In this document: piece after piece, positions 25,391-34,125 of the stretch
Numbering within the stretch: position 1 is the stretch's first letter
How the letters are laid out: each line of letters opens with the position of its first letter
Origin: Candidatus Ozemibacteraceae bacterium
GTDB taxonomy: Bacteria > Muiribacteriota > Ozemobacteria > Ozemobacterales > Ozemobacteraceae
Direction: 5' to 3'
Assembly: GCA_937998695.1 (NCBI GenBank)
Contig: CALLCO010000131.1
Location: forward strand, 1 to 34,125
DNA: 34,125 bases
Notes under the pieces: model-generated
What the model was told of the DNA's origin: nothing
Database searches by the model: none
The model's input: the letters and a program-made list of their open reading frames with translations, nothing else
Made by a program: the position numbers and the translations under genes

Positions 25391-25404
25391 CGCCCCGCGG
25401 GGCG
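25391..25404. promoter_or_regulatory. perfect palindrome downstream of the HD-GYP promoter
   Basis: CGCCCCGCGGGGCG is a perfect 14-base palindrome just downstream of the predicted transcription start of the HD-GYP gene. Its place fits a repressor operator, or a short hairpin in the leader RNA. No protein can be named as its binder. Confidence 0.35.
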
Positions 25405-25413
25405 TATCCTCTT

Positions 25414-25443
25414 CTTTTACCAGAAATGACCACCCATACTCAA
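25414..25443 (-). promoter_or_regulatory. promoter of the HD-GYP gene
   Basis: Read on the minus strand, TTGAGT (25438-25443) and TAAAAG (25414-25419) are separated by 18 bases. TGG directly before the second box gives an extended -10. The predicted start is near 25407, leaving a leader of about 65 bases. Confidence 0.55.
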
Positions 25444-25511
25444 CTGCTATTTTTCCCGGGGAGGGGAATCTTCACGTGTCTTCATCCGCCTGGAATCGGA
25501 ACTGGCAACGG

Positions 25512-26303
25512 TCAGGCGGGGTGACGGATCCGGAGAGGGGTGGCGGCCGCCACCCGCCCGTCCCGCTCCAGGACGATGTGCAGGCCGTCCAGGCGGAGGT
25601 ACCCCGGGCCAGGGGCGACGGGAGGTGGTTCGGGAAGGTGCCGCCGGTGGGTCCACCATTGCCCGGGGGACACCCCCGCGATCAGCGTTTCCTCGCCGAT
25701 GATCCCGGTATCGGTCAGAAACAGCCGTCCATCGGACAGGCGCAGGTCGTCGGTGGCCGCCCCTAACCCCGATCCCAGGACGTGCACCGGCCACGGCCAC
25801 CCGTGTGACCGCCAGGCCAGGGCTTTTCGCACGGCCAGGTCGTGGCCCGACACATCAACCAGAACGGTGGCTGGGCGATGTTCCCGGCCAACCGCTTCGA
25901 GGGCGTCAAATGGATCATCGACCGGGAAGCGCTCCGACCCGGTCATCAGGGCAACGATCCAGACGCCGGCCCCCGTTGGGGGGCCCAGGTCGATCGCCCC
26001 CCGGCCAGGGGCAGCCGGCGGCAGGTTGAGCGGGCGCAGCAGGCGGGGCCACCGGTCCAGGGCCCGCCGGGAAGAAACCCGGGCCACCGCCTGGTCGCCC
26101 AGGGTGACGACATCGACCCCGCTCTCGAAGAGGGTAGCGATGAACCCCTCGGCGGCCGGCCCCTCGCGCAAGGCCAGATTGGCGTTCACCACCACCGCTC
26201 CGGCCCCGGGGTGCCGCTGGCGGGCCGCCGCCAGACAGGAACGCCAGATCTCGGCGGGAAGGTCCCGGAGAATGCTTCCTAACCACAAGATCTCGATGGC
26301 CAT
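25512..26303 (-). CDS. YmdB-type metallophosphoesterase homologue lacking metal ligands (probable pseudoenzyme)
   Basis: A 263-residue protein that follows the YmdB fold from end to end: EILWLGSIL at the start, SGVDVVTLGD (61-70), LRPLNLPPAAPGRG, the DDPFDALEA segment, ATVLVDVSG and FLTDTGIIGEETLIAG. Active YmdB enzymes hold two metals with Asp in GDI, Glu-Asn in GEN, Asn-His in GNH, a His in DFHAE and two His in THTHV. Here these places read Ser10, Asn42-Leu43, Asp70-Gln71, Ser152, Gly179 and Gly181. Catalysis is therefore unlikely and a binding role is inferred. ATG 26303 is chosen; GTG 26306 is possible. It lies 16 bases after the barrel gene in the same unit. Confidence 0.8.
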   Translation of the reverse strand: MAIEILWLGSILRDLPAEIWRSCLAAARQRHPGAGAVVVNANLALREGPAAEGFIATLFESGVDVVTLGDQAVARVSSRRALDRWPRLLRPLNLPPAAPGRGAIDLGPPTGAGVWIVALMTGSERFPVDDPFDALEAVGREHRPATVLVDVSGHDLAVRKALAWRSHGWPWPVHVLGSGLGAATDDLRLSDGRLFLTDTGIIGEETLIAGVSPGQWWTHRRHLPEPPPVAPGPGYLRLDGLHIVLERDGRVAAATPLRIRHPA

Positions 26304-26319
26304 CACCGGCAGTCTCTCA

Positions 26320-27939
26320 TCAGAAGTGCGACAGCCAGGAAAAAAACAGGGATTTTTCGGTCTGATCGTTGACCGGATGCAGGGCGTGGGTCTCCCGCTT
26401 GTACTGGTACCCGAGCTCCAGTCCCTGAGAGCGGCTCAACACCTTTTCGACCGCCACCCGCCACGTGTGGCGCACATACGAGGAATGGAGAGGGTCCTCG
26501 AAGTCATGGTAGTCGTGATCGATCCACTCGTCGCGCAGGTGCAGCAAGAAAGACGGGGTGATGGGATAATCGTACCCGAGCGTCGCCTGGAACCGGTCGG
26601 AATCGCAGGAGTACAAGCGCGGGCTGCCATACCTGGTCAGATCACCCCGCAAGTGAAGGCTGACCGTCGAGCGGCCATTCCAGTACCAGGTTTCGAAGGC
26701 GAAGGAATCGACGCGGTAGTCCAACTCCTTGTGGTTGTCGTGCCGGTAGAACTCATCGCTGAACGTGTAGTAATAGGTGAACCGGGGATCGGTGCGATAG
26801 GTCACCTTCAGGGAGGCCCGGTTCGAGTCATGGTTGAACAGATGATGGATCGCCGATTCCTTCTCATACCGCCGCTTGTAGTAGACCTCGTCGAGGGTGA
26901 CCCGGACATTGCGTACCACGTCGTAGTCGATGCGCAACCGGCCCTGCGGCTGGAAGTGCCCATTGTCGATGGTGGTCCGCTCTCGGGTCCGGAAATCGCC
27001 CGCCAGGAGGACATACAGATCGCCCCGGGTGACCTTGGGCAGGTATTTGGCGTCGGGCTCCTCTTCGCCGGGTTTGCGGGTCCAGTGAGTGTAGAAGTCC
27101 ATGACCCGACGATGGTCGACCCCGGTGGGGCTGCGCTCGAACGTCTCCCGCTCACCGCGGGTGGCGTTGGACACGGGAATGTAGCGGATGCGCTCGGGCA
27201 GGAATTTCGAGAAATCGACGGTGAGGGCTCCCTCCCGGTAATCCTGGGTGGGGTCGTTGTGATACTGCCGCTCCTCGAACGTGCCCTCCATGCCGAGGGC
27301 GGCGAATTCGTCGACCTGGTGGTTGAACCGGGCCTTGCCGCGATGCGAAGTGTAGTCCCAGATGCTGAAGGAGGGCAGGCGGTACGCATTGTGGAAGTAA
27401 TCGAGCTGGAAGGCATCGGCCTCGCCGACCGCCAGGCCGTAGGTCACGTTGAGCAGATGGTCGAGCCCCTTGACCTTCTGGGTGTCGAGCGTGAAGGCGG
27501 TCCGGTCTTCCGGCTGGAAATGACGGTACCACAGAGTTTCCTTCACATCGAAGAACTGGGTGTCGGTGAACGTCCATTTCAGGGCGAGCTGGAGGTCGGT
27601 CTCGGAGGTCATGAACGTCTTGTCGTAGGCCCATTGCTGCACCACAGGATCGAGTGAGGTCAGGGTGTAGACCGGGCGGGCGTAATCTTTGCGGGTGCTG
27701 TCGGCCGAGCTGCGGGACTCGTAGTCGAACTGCAGTTTGAAGGGCGACGGGGGCGGCGATTCGGGGGGCGGGGTGACCATGGGCGGATCACGAAAGGTTT
27801 CGTAGGGAAGCGCCGCCCCGGCCGGATCCGCCCCCGCCCAGACCACACCCAGGCACGCCAGCACCACGGGCAGCCAGCAACGCCAGGCCGGATGGCTCCC
27901 GGGGCAGATGGATCGGGCAGCAGTGAGATGTCGGGCCAT
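26320..27939 (-). CDS. outer-membrane beta-barrel protein
   Basis: About 539 residues. A signal peptide (hydrophobic core WLPVVLACLGVVWAGADPAG) is followed by a Pro-rich segment. From about residue 70 to the end the protein alternates polar and aromatic residues in many strand-length pieces (for example RFTYYYTFSDEFYRHDNHKE). It ends in SLFFSWLSHF with a terminal Phe, the usual sorting mark of outer-membrane proteins. The number of strands cannot be counted safely. ATG 27939 begins the signal peptide, and an AAAGGAGGTG lies 17-20 bases upstream, longer than ideal. It is divergent from a sigma-54-type activator gene and is followed by the YmdB-like gene. Confidence 0.85.
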   Translation of the reverse strand: MARHLTAARSICPGSHPAWRCWLPVVLACLGVVWAGADPAGAALPYETFRDPPMVTPPPESPPPSPFKLQFDYESRSSADSTRKDYARPVYTLTSLDPVVQQWAYDKTFMTSETDLQLALKWTFTDTQFFDVKETLWYRHFQPEDRTAFTLDTQKVKGLDHLLNVTYGLAVGEADAFQLDYFHNAYRLPSFSIWDYTSHRGKARFNHQVDEFAALGMEGTFEERQYHNDPTQDYREGALTVDFSKFLPERIRYIPVSNATRGERETFERSPTGVDHRRVMDFYTHWTRKPGEEEPDAKYLPKVTRGDLYVLLAGDFRTRERTTIDNGHFQPQGRLRIDYDVVRNVRVTLDEVYYKRRYEKESAIHHLFNHDSNRASLKVTYRTDPRFTYYYTFSDEFYRHDNHKELDYRVDSFAFETWYWNGRSTVSLHLRGDLTRYGSPRLYSCDSDRFQATLGYDYPITPSFLLHLRDEWIDHDYHDFEDPLHSSYVRHTWRVAVEKVLSRSQGLELGYQYKRETHALHPVNDQTEKSLFFSWLSHF

Positions 27940-28057
27940 ACAGGGCTTTTTTCCCACCTCCTTTGTCGGCACCGGTCGCCCTTCCCTGAAGAGTTCTCCC
28001 CCACATTCGCGACGGAGCGGCCGGACCCTCCCGGGGAACCGACCCGACGGGCGGCCA

Positions 28058-28087
28058 TTGCCGGGCCGCTGGACCATGGTGTAGAAT
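28058..28087 (+). promoter_or_regulatory. possible promoter of the activator gene
   Basis: TTGCCG (28058-28063) and TAGAAT (28082-28087) are separated by 18 bases. The -10 box overlaps the first possible ATG (28086). This argues for the second ATG (28101), but would leave a leader of only a few bases. Confidence 0.35.
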
Positions 28088-28100
28088 GAGGCCCGAAGCC

Positions 28101-29606
<1,506 letters not shown>

Positions 29607-29790
29607 TCGGAACCGATCGATCGTCGATAGTCGACCGGCGCCCGCCATGTCCAACTTCCCGCCTGCGCGTATCCCCGCCCGTCTTCGACCGTGATTCACC
29701 CTGGCCCGCCTGCTGTTGGGATGGCCCGCCGCCTGGTCGGGCGACGCAACCGTCGGGACGGCGTCCGACACCGGGGTCAGGCTGGCGACA
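29607..29790. other. intergenic stretch left of the repeat cluster
   Basis: Nothing gene-like is seen. The stretch lies between the end of the activator gene and the inverted repeats, with no T-rich terminator. With the cluster it forms the 309-base gap between two convergent genes. Confidence 0.5.
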
Positions 29791-29925
29791 GATTCCGAGC
29801 CGATTCCGGGGACATGATACGCGGATTCCGGATTCCGGGGACATGACACGATTCCGGGGACATGACACGAAATTCTCCGCATTTCGTATCATGTCCCCGG
29901 AATCATGTCCCGGAATCACGGAATC
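29791..29925. repeat. REP/REPIN-like cluster of 20-bp inverted repeats
   Basis: GATTCCGGGGACATGATACG occurs at 29802-29821, and two copies with one change (ACACG ending) follow at 29831-29850 and 29850-29869. Its exact reverse complement is at 29885-29904, and a one-base-deleted inverted copy is at 29902-29917. Partial GATTCC pieces lie at both ends. Copy three and the inverted copy join through CGAAAT/ATTTCG into a 24-bp stem with one mismatch and a 7-base loop (29850-29904). Repeats with the core ATTCCGGGGACA are known to me around REP-associated Y1 transposases (RAYTs). No such transposase is in this window, so it would have to act from elsewhere. Confidence 0.8.
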
Positions 29926-32222
29926 AAGGATATCAAGCCGGGTTGGTCGGGGGGGCCGGGGAGGCGGGGGGGGGCGACCTGATACCGGTTGCGACCGGAG
30001 TGTTTGGCCGCGTAGAGGGCCTCGTCCGCGGCCTTGATCAACTCCTGGGTGGTCTCGACGGCGTTGTGGGGCACCGAGGCAACCCCAAGGCTGATGGTGA
30101 CCTGCAGGGGCCCCTTCGGCCCCTGGCAGGAGGCGGCCTCGACCTTGAGACGCAGGCGCTCGGCGACCTGGGCGGCCCCCTCGACGGCGGTCTCGGGCAG
30201 GATGACGGCGAACTCCTCGCCGCCGTAGCGGGCGGCCACGTCAGTGTCGCGGATCGACGACCGCACGCATTTGGCCACCTCGCGCAGCACCAGATCGCCG
30301 GTCTGGTGGCCCCAGGTGTCGTTGAACTTCTTGAAGTGATCGATGTCGGTCATGATGATCGACAGAGGTTTGTCGTAGCGCTTGGCCCGCCGGAACTCTT
30401 CCTCGATCTTCGACTGGAAGTGCCGATGAACGATCAATCCGGTCAGTCCGTCGATCGTGGCGAGGTTGTACAACCTCGCCTGCTCGATCACGATGGCCGC
30501 CTGATTGGCCATGATGTCGGCCAGTTTCAGATCATCCGGGTCGAAGGCGCCGACCAGCTTGTTGAGGATGGTCATGACGCCGATCGGGGTCTGATGCACC
30601 ATCAGCGGCAGGCCGATGACCGACCGCACGGGAGCCTCGCCGCGCGTCAGGGGGGCAACACCGGGGTCACGGGTCACGTCGGCGACCAGCAGCGAGGTTC
30701 CCCGCTCGACCACCTGGGTGGCCATCTCCCGCAGGCCCTGGGGCACTTCCGCCTTGCCTTCGGGCCCCACCACCACCGCCTCCTCGACAAGGTTCTCATA
30801 CCGTTCGTCGAGCATGATCAGGGCGCCGCGTTCCGCGCCCAGCACCTCGACCGCCCGGCGCAGGATGGCGTCGAGGGTCTTGGCCAAGTTGTCCATGAAG
30901 ACGATGGCCTTGCTGATCTCGTTGAGAATCGACAGTTCGCGGTTCTTCCGCTGCAGGTCGGTGTTCAGCAGGGCGAGGTCGCGGTTGCGCTGGCGCAGGG
31001 CGACGAACTGCTGGATGAGCCGGGTCAGGGCCCATTGCACCGGCACCAGGACGAGCACCGGCACCACCTCGAGCACCACATCGCGCCGGAAGGCCAGGTC
31101 GGCGCCCAGCACCCAAGCGACGAACAGGCCCAGCACCGCGAGGTTGCCGGCCATCCCCGACCAGGCGGCCAGGAGCAGGGCCACCACCAGCCCCAGCCCT
31201 ACCAGCAGGGCCGCTGAACCGAGTGGAGCCAGCCGGGTGAAGGTGCGCCCACTGACGATGGTCTGGAAGAGGTGGGCATGGACCTCCATGCCGAGCAGGA
31301 CCCCGTAGGGGCAGAACTTCCGGTCTTCCGAGGTGCCCTTGGTGCGGGTGCCGACCATCACCGCCTTGCCCTGAAACAGGCCGGGCGGGAATTTCCCGTC
31401 GAGAACGTCCTGGAAGGGGACCTCGTCGAAGAACCCGGTCTGGTTGGCATAGTTGATCATGAACACGGGCGGAGCCGGGCCCCCGCGCCCCAGACCCGGC
31501 AGAGCGTAGGACGGCAAGGGAAGCCCATCCAGGCCGACCCCGTCCGATCCGACGGTGATCGTTTTCCCCAGGAACCTGGCCGCTAATTCCAAGCCGAAGG
31601 GAAAGAAGGTCATCCCGTCGGAATGGTTCTGCAGGAAGACATAGCGCAACACCCCATCCGGGTTCATTTTCTGGTATTCCATGTCGATGAATCCCTCGCC
31701 GGCCGCCGCCTGACGCAATTCGGGAACCGGACGTTCGACGACGCTGCGATCGACCACCTCCATGGCGTCGTTGTCCCAGACCTGCTGGCGTTCGAAGACG
31801 ACGGGCAGCAGCACATTGCCCGTCTCGGTCAGGGCCTTCACGAACTCCGCGTCGTCTTCCGGGCCATAGGAGGAGGGTTCGTGGAAATAGATGTCGAACC
31901 CGACCACCCGGGCCCCCGCCGCTTTCAGCCGGCGGGCCAGTTGACCATGCTGGGCCCGGGGCCACGGCCACGGCCCCAACCGGACGAGGGACTCGTCATC
32001 GACCACGACCAGGACCAGGTCCTTGGCCAGGTTGAGCCCGCCGCGGGATTCGAACCGCAGATCGATGGCACGATTCTCCAGGTCGACCAGCCAGCCCCCC
32101 AGAAAGACCAAGGCCACCGCCACACCGAGACCGATGCCGAGCCAGACTTCCCAGCCCCAGAACCAAGGAACAGGTGCGGGGGACACCTCCCGAGGCGGGG
32201 AGGAGGAAGATGCTTCGATCAT
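29916..32222 (-). CDS. CHASE2-GAF-GGDEF membrane diguanylate cyclase
   Basis: A 768-residue protein predicted to make cyclic di-GMP. A first membrane segment (about 24-45) leads to a periplasmic CHASE2 sensor (about 50-340; DLRFESRGG, PWPWPRAQHGQL, VVGFDIYF, MINYANQ, MVGTRTKGTSEDRKFCPYG). Three membrane segments follow, then a coiled coil, a GAF domain (about 450-600) and the GGDEF domain with GGEEF at 667-671 and the inhibitory site RDTD at 658-661. ATG 32222 is chosen because GGAGG lies five bases upstream. The last codons and the TGA lie in the repeat cluster, so the final residues (LIP) come from repeat DNA. Confidence 0.93.
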   Translation of the reverse strand: MIEASSSSPPREVSPAPVPWFWGWEVWLGIGLGVAVALVFLGGWLVDLENRAIDLRFESRGGLNLAKDLVLVVVDDESLVRLGPWPWPRAQHGQLARRLKAAGARVVGFDIYFHEPSSYGPEDDAEFVKALTETGNVLLPVVFERQQVWDNDAMEVVDRSVVERPVPELRQAAAGEGFIDMEYQKMNPDGVLRYVFLQNHSDGMTFFPFGLELAARFLGKTITVGSDGVGLDGLPLPSYALPGLGRGGPAPPVFMINYANQTGFFDEVPFQDVLDGKFPPGLFQGKAVMVGTRTKGTSEDRKFCPYGVLLGMEVHAHLFQTIVSGRTFTRLAPLGSAALLVGLGLVVALLLAAWSGMAGNLAVLGLFVAWVLGADLAFRRDVVLEVVPVLVLVPVQWALTRLIQQFVALRQRNRDLALLNTDLQRKNRELSILNEISKAIVFMDNLAKTLDAILRRAVEVLGAERGALIMLDERYENLVEEAVVVGPEGKAEVPQGLREMATQVVERGTSLLVADVTRDPGVAPLTRGEAPVRSVIGLPLMVHQTPIGVMTILNKLVGAFDPDDLKLADIMANQAAIVIEQARLYNLATIDGLTGLIVHRHFQSKIEEEFRRAKRYDKPLSIIMTDIDHFKKFNDTWGHQTGDLVLREVAKCVRSSIRDTDVAARYGGEEFAVILPETAVEGAAQVAERLRLKVEAASCQGPKGPLQVTISLGVASVPHNAVETTQELIKAADEALYAAKHSGRNRYQVAPPRLPGPPDQPGLISLIP

Positions 32223-32529
32223 GCGCACCTCCGTACCGGCGCAGGGGAACTCAGGGCGTTTCCGAGGCGGGAGGGGTGGGGAACCGCCCGCAGGATTCCA
32301 CAGTGGTCCGAGCGAGCGACCGCACAAGCCCGGTCACCCGACAGGCGATCGGACGACCCCGCCGCGCCGCCAGGAAGCGGTTCGGCTGGGTTTCCGGACG
32401 GTACGAGAAGGCGTGAGAGAACCACAGGTGGGAAAACGAAGGTCGGATGACGGAGCAACCCGGCCGCCCGCTCCCAGCAAGCATGTTAAACATCGAGCGT
32501 CGTCCGAGAATTGTTGGGCCGCGGCCCCG
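32223..32529. other. intergenic region upstream of the CHASE2-GGDEF gene
   Basis: No gene is seen in these 307 bases. The minus-strand promoter for the CHASE2-GGDEF gene should be here, but no convincing pair of boxes was found. An 11-base palindrome, ATGTTAAACAT (32483-32493), is the only A+T-rich spot, and GGGCCGCGGCCC lies near 32517-32528 just past the TPR gene end. Neither is followed by a T run. Confidence 0.45.
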
Positions 32530-33618
32530 TCACTTGACGGCGAGGGTGGGTTGGCCGAGCTGGGCCCGCAGTTTCTTCATCTCCCGGAAGGTGTCGTGGA
32601 ACAGCTTGTCGGAACGCGGGTAGAGCTTGAGGGCTTCCTTGTAGCTGCGGATCGCCTTCTCGAGTTTGAGTTGGTCGCGGAACCGGTCTCCGCGCCCCTT
32701 GTACAGGTTGGCCAGATTGCGCCGGGCACTGATGAACTTGTCCTCGTAGATGTTGACCCCGGTGTAGGCGGGAGACAAGGGATCGTTGAGGGTGAACGAG
32801 GAGTACAGGTCGAGGGCTTCCTCGTAGTCGCGGATGGCCTTGGCCCAGGTCTCGGGGGACTCGACCTCGTCGCTTTCCTCGGCTTCGGCCGGCGCGGGCG
32901 CCGGGATGGAATCGCGAATCTGGGTCAGGAAGGCCCGGTAGACGAGGTCGTTCTCGTCGAGCAGGAGCATGGCGCGTTTCAGCAGATTGTGGGCATGGGC
33001 GGGCTTGCCGGCGTGGACCGCCCGGTGGATGCGAACGAGGTAGGGTTTGATCAACTGGCGCCGGCATTCCTGCAGGGCTTCGCGCAGGTAGCGGACGAAC
33101 CGGTGTTCGGGAGGCAGGCCGGCGATGGCCTTGAGGGCCTCCTGGTATTCGAGAATGGCTTCGGCGTAGTTGCCGGCCCGTCGGAAATCGTCCCCTCGCT
33201 GGACCGAAGGGGTAAGCTCTTCGTGCAGGTTGTGGTCGCGATTCTTCAATCGAGCCTTGTCAAGAAGTTTCTTCACCTCTTCCAGGAAGGGAAGGTTGTC
33301 TTCGCCGGTCAGCTCGATGGCTTCCTCGAACTCCTCGACGGCGCGGGCGTAGTCCTTGCTCTTGAGGGCGGCCAGTCCCCATTCCCGGTGATTCTGCGCC
33401 AGCCGGAAGGTGACTTTCCCCAAGGCTTCCTCGATCTGGGCCCGCAAGGCCTTGTCGTCAGCGGTGACGAGCTCGTATTCCTCTTCCGACTCGATCCGAT
33501 CGAACTCTTCGAGAGCCTTCTCGTAGGCGATCCGGGCGGAGCCCCATTCCTGGTTTTCCTGGCAGGCGTCGCCGTCGTTCTTGTAGGATTCGATGAGTTG
33601 CCGGGTTTCGGCGTTCAT
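32530..33618 (-). CDS. TPR-like repeat protein
   Basis: A 362-residue soluble protein made of charged helical repeats. TPR-type units are seen near 10-45 (GDACQENQEWGSARIAYEKA), 75-110 (LAALKSKDYARAVEEFEEAI), 140-170 (GDDFRRAGNYAEAILEYQEA) and again at the end (QLKLEKAIRSYKEALKLYPR). An acidic linker (about 245-260) separates the halves. There is no signal peptide. Such proteins bind partners, and no specific role can be given. AAGGAG seven bases before the ATG fixes the start, and the ATG overlaps the previous stop in an ATGA, so the two genes are coupled. Confidence 0.82.
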   Translation of the reverse strand: MNAETRQLIESYKNDGDACQENQEWGSARIAYEKALEEFDRIESEEEYELVTADDKALRAQIEEALGKVTFRLAQNHREWGLAALKSKDYARAVEEFEEAIELTGEDNLPFLEEVKKLLDKARLKNRDHNLHEELTPSVQRGDDFRRAGNYAEAILEYQEALKAIAGLPPEHRFVRYLREALQECRRQLIKPYLVRIHRAVHAGKPAHAHNLLKRAMLLLDENDLVYRAFLTQIRDSIPAPAPAEAEESDEVESPETWAKAIRDYEEALDLYSSFTLNDPLSPAYTGVNIYEDKFISARRNLANLYKGRGDRFRDQLKLEKAIRSYKEALKLYPRSDKLFHDTFREMKKLRAQLGQPTLAVK

Positions 33619-34125
33619 GGTTCTTCTCCTTGGTGGGTCTTGGCCGCGGGCGCGGCGGACTGGGCTGAGGGGCGCTTGGACTGTTGCATCCGCTTGGCGG
33701 CGTTCTGGGAGTCGAAGAAGGTCAGGCCTTCGCCGGAAGCGGCCGGGGAATCGCCGGTCTGGCCGTAGACGTCGGCGGCCTTCTGGAAATCCTTCCGCTG
33801 GTAGTGACAGTAGCCGAGCAGGGAGCGGGCATCCTGGTTGGCGGGATCGAGGGCGAGGAGGCGGTTCAAGCTGGTTTCGGCCTCACCATATCGCTCTTGC
33901 TGGACCTGGACGAGCGCGAGGTCCCACCAGATGGCGGGATCGTCGGGGTAGACGCGAGACAACGCCTCGAACTCGCGGAGGGCCATGCCGTAGCGTTCGG
34001 CCGCCATGCGGCGTTTCGCTTCCTGGTAGCGGGGGTCGTCGGCCAGCTTGCCACGCGGTGCCGTGGCCTTGGCCGGACGGGCGGGGGCTGGAGAGGGGCC
34101 GGGGGCGGCGCCGGAGGATGCGGGA
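33615..34125 (-). CDS. TPR repeat protein, 5' end beyond the window
   Basis: The frame stays open to the right edge, so the start lies outside; about 169 residues are present. The visible part begins with a Pro/Ala-rich stretch and a basic segment (KLADDPRYQEAKRRMAAERY). Two clear TPR units follow (ALREFEALSRVYPDDPAIWW and ERYGEAETSLNRLLALDPAN), with a third, QRKDFQKAADVY. The tail is a Ser/Ala/Lys-rich low-complexity stretch. An ATG at 34007 exists, but the open frame before it reads as protein-like, so it is probably internal. It overlaps the next TPR gene by four bases. Confidence 0.75.
   Translation of the reverse strand, partial: PASSGAAPGPSPAPARPAKATAPRGKLADDPRYQEAKRRMAAERYGMALREFEALSRVYPDDPAIWWDLALVQVQQERYGEAETSLNRLLALDPANQDARSLLGYCHYQRKDFQKAADVYGQTGDSPAASGEGLTFFDSQNAAKRMQQSKRPSAQSAAPAAKTHQGEEP

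Noticed and set aside
25445-25480. Terminator after the YmdB-like gene
   Set aside because: The A/T run here reads as A on the minus-strand RNA and no stable stem stands before a U run.
25540-27657. 705-codon plus-strand open frame opposite the barrel and YmdB-like genes
   Set aside because: The minus strand encodes a signal peptide, barrel strands with a terminal Phe and a full YmdB pattern; the plus frame shows none of these.
27940-28100. Sigma-54 promoter in front of the barrel gene
   Set aside because: No GG-N10-GC type element (TGGCAC with TTGC) was found on either strand of the gap.
32023-33768. 581-codon plus-strand open frame opposite the TPR gene
   Set aside because: The minus-strand TPR reading has a good ribosome-binding site, an ATGA overlap and repeat periodicity; the plus frame is a shadow.

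Overview
This is a G+C-rich window (roughly two thirds G+C by eye), densely packed with genes, from a bacterium that appears to have two membranes. Evidence for an outer membrane is the end of an LptF/LptG-type permease, two secreted proteins with outer-membrane-type C-termini, a lipoprotein, and SLH- and AMIN-type envelope domains. Several neighbourhoods nonetheless resemble Firmicutes: tmk near yaaR, rapZ, and spoVG-glmU-prs. With the abundance of TPR and zinc-ribbon proteins this fits a deep-branching, little-cultured diderm lineage. Candidatus Riflebacteria/Ozemobacteria is a guess, not a result. No phage, plasmid, CRISPR array or complete insertion sequence is visible.

Layout. 1-9829 (+): an Lpt permease end, argS, a giant zinc-ribbon/TPR protein, an RsbW-like kinase with a STAS partner, tmk, a GAF-GGDEF diguanylate cyclase, a YaaR protein and rapZ, mostly with short gaps or overlaps. 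9952-13474 (+): an envelope protein behind its own promoter, spoVG, tRNA-Gln(TTG) with its own promoter and terminator, a C-terminally shortened glmU, and prs. 13495-18003 (+): a TPR lipoprotein, a small membrane protein, a secreted protein and a radical SAM enzyme. 18004-18975: gene-poor, with the orphan C-terminal part of an Rpn-type nuclease on the minus strand. 19066-22718 (-): three overlapping genes coding for zinc-ribbon/SLH-like, AMIN and SLH-like/carboxypeptidase-regulatory-like envelope proteins. 22851-23294 (+): a small zinc-ribbon protein. 23503-25341 (-): a GAF-GAF-HD-GYP phosphodiesterase. 25512-27939 (-): an outer-membrane beta-barrel followed by a YmdB-type protein that has lost its metal ligands. 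28101-29606 (+): a sigma-54-type activator divergent from the barrel gene. 29791-29925: a cluster of inverted 20-bp repeats (REP/REPIN-like). 29916-32222 (-): a CHASE2-GAF-GGDEF protein. 32530-34125 (-): two overlapping TPR genes, the second cut by the window end.

How the genes fit together. The conserved core covers translation (ArgRS, tRNA-Gln), nucleotides (Tmk, Prs), cell-wall precursor supply (GlmU) and its control (RapZ, SpoVG). Around it lie signalling genes: two GGDEF proteins, one HD-GYP protein, a partner-switching pair and an enhancer-binding activator. The rest are envelope and TPR scaffold proteins of unknown role. The most interesting points are the shortened GlmU with a possible alternative-pairing leader, the YmdB-like probable pseudoenzyme, the SLH/AMIN cassette, the orphan Rpn tail with in-frame 12-bp repeats, and the repeat cluster that supplies the stop codon of the CHASE2-GGDEF gene.
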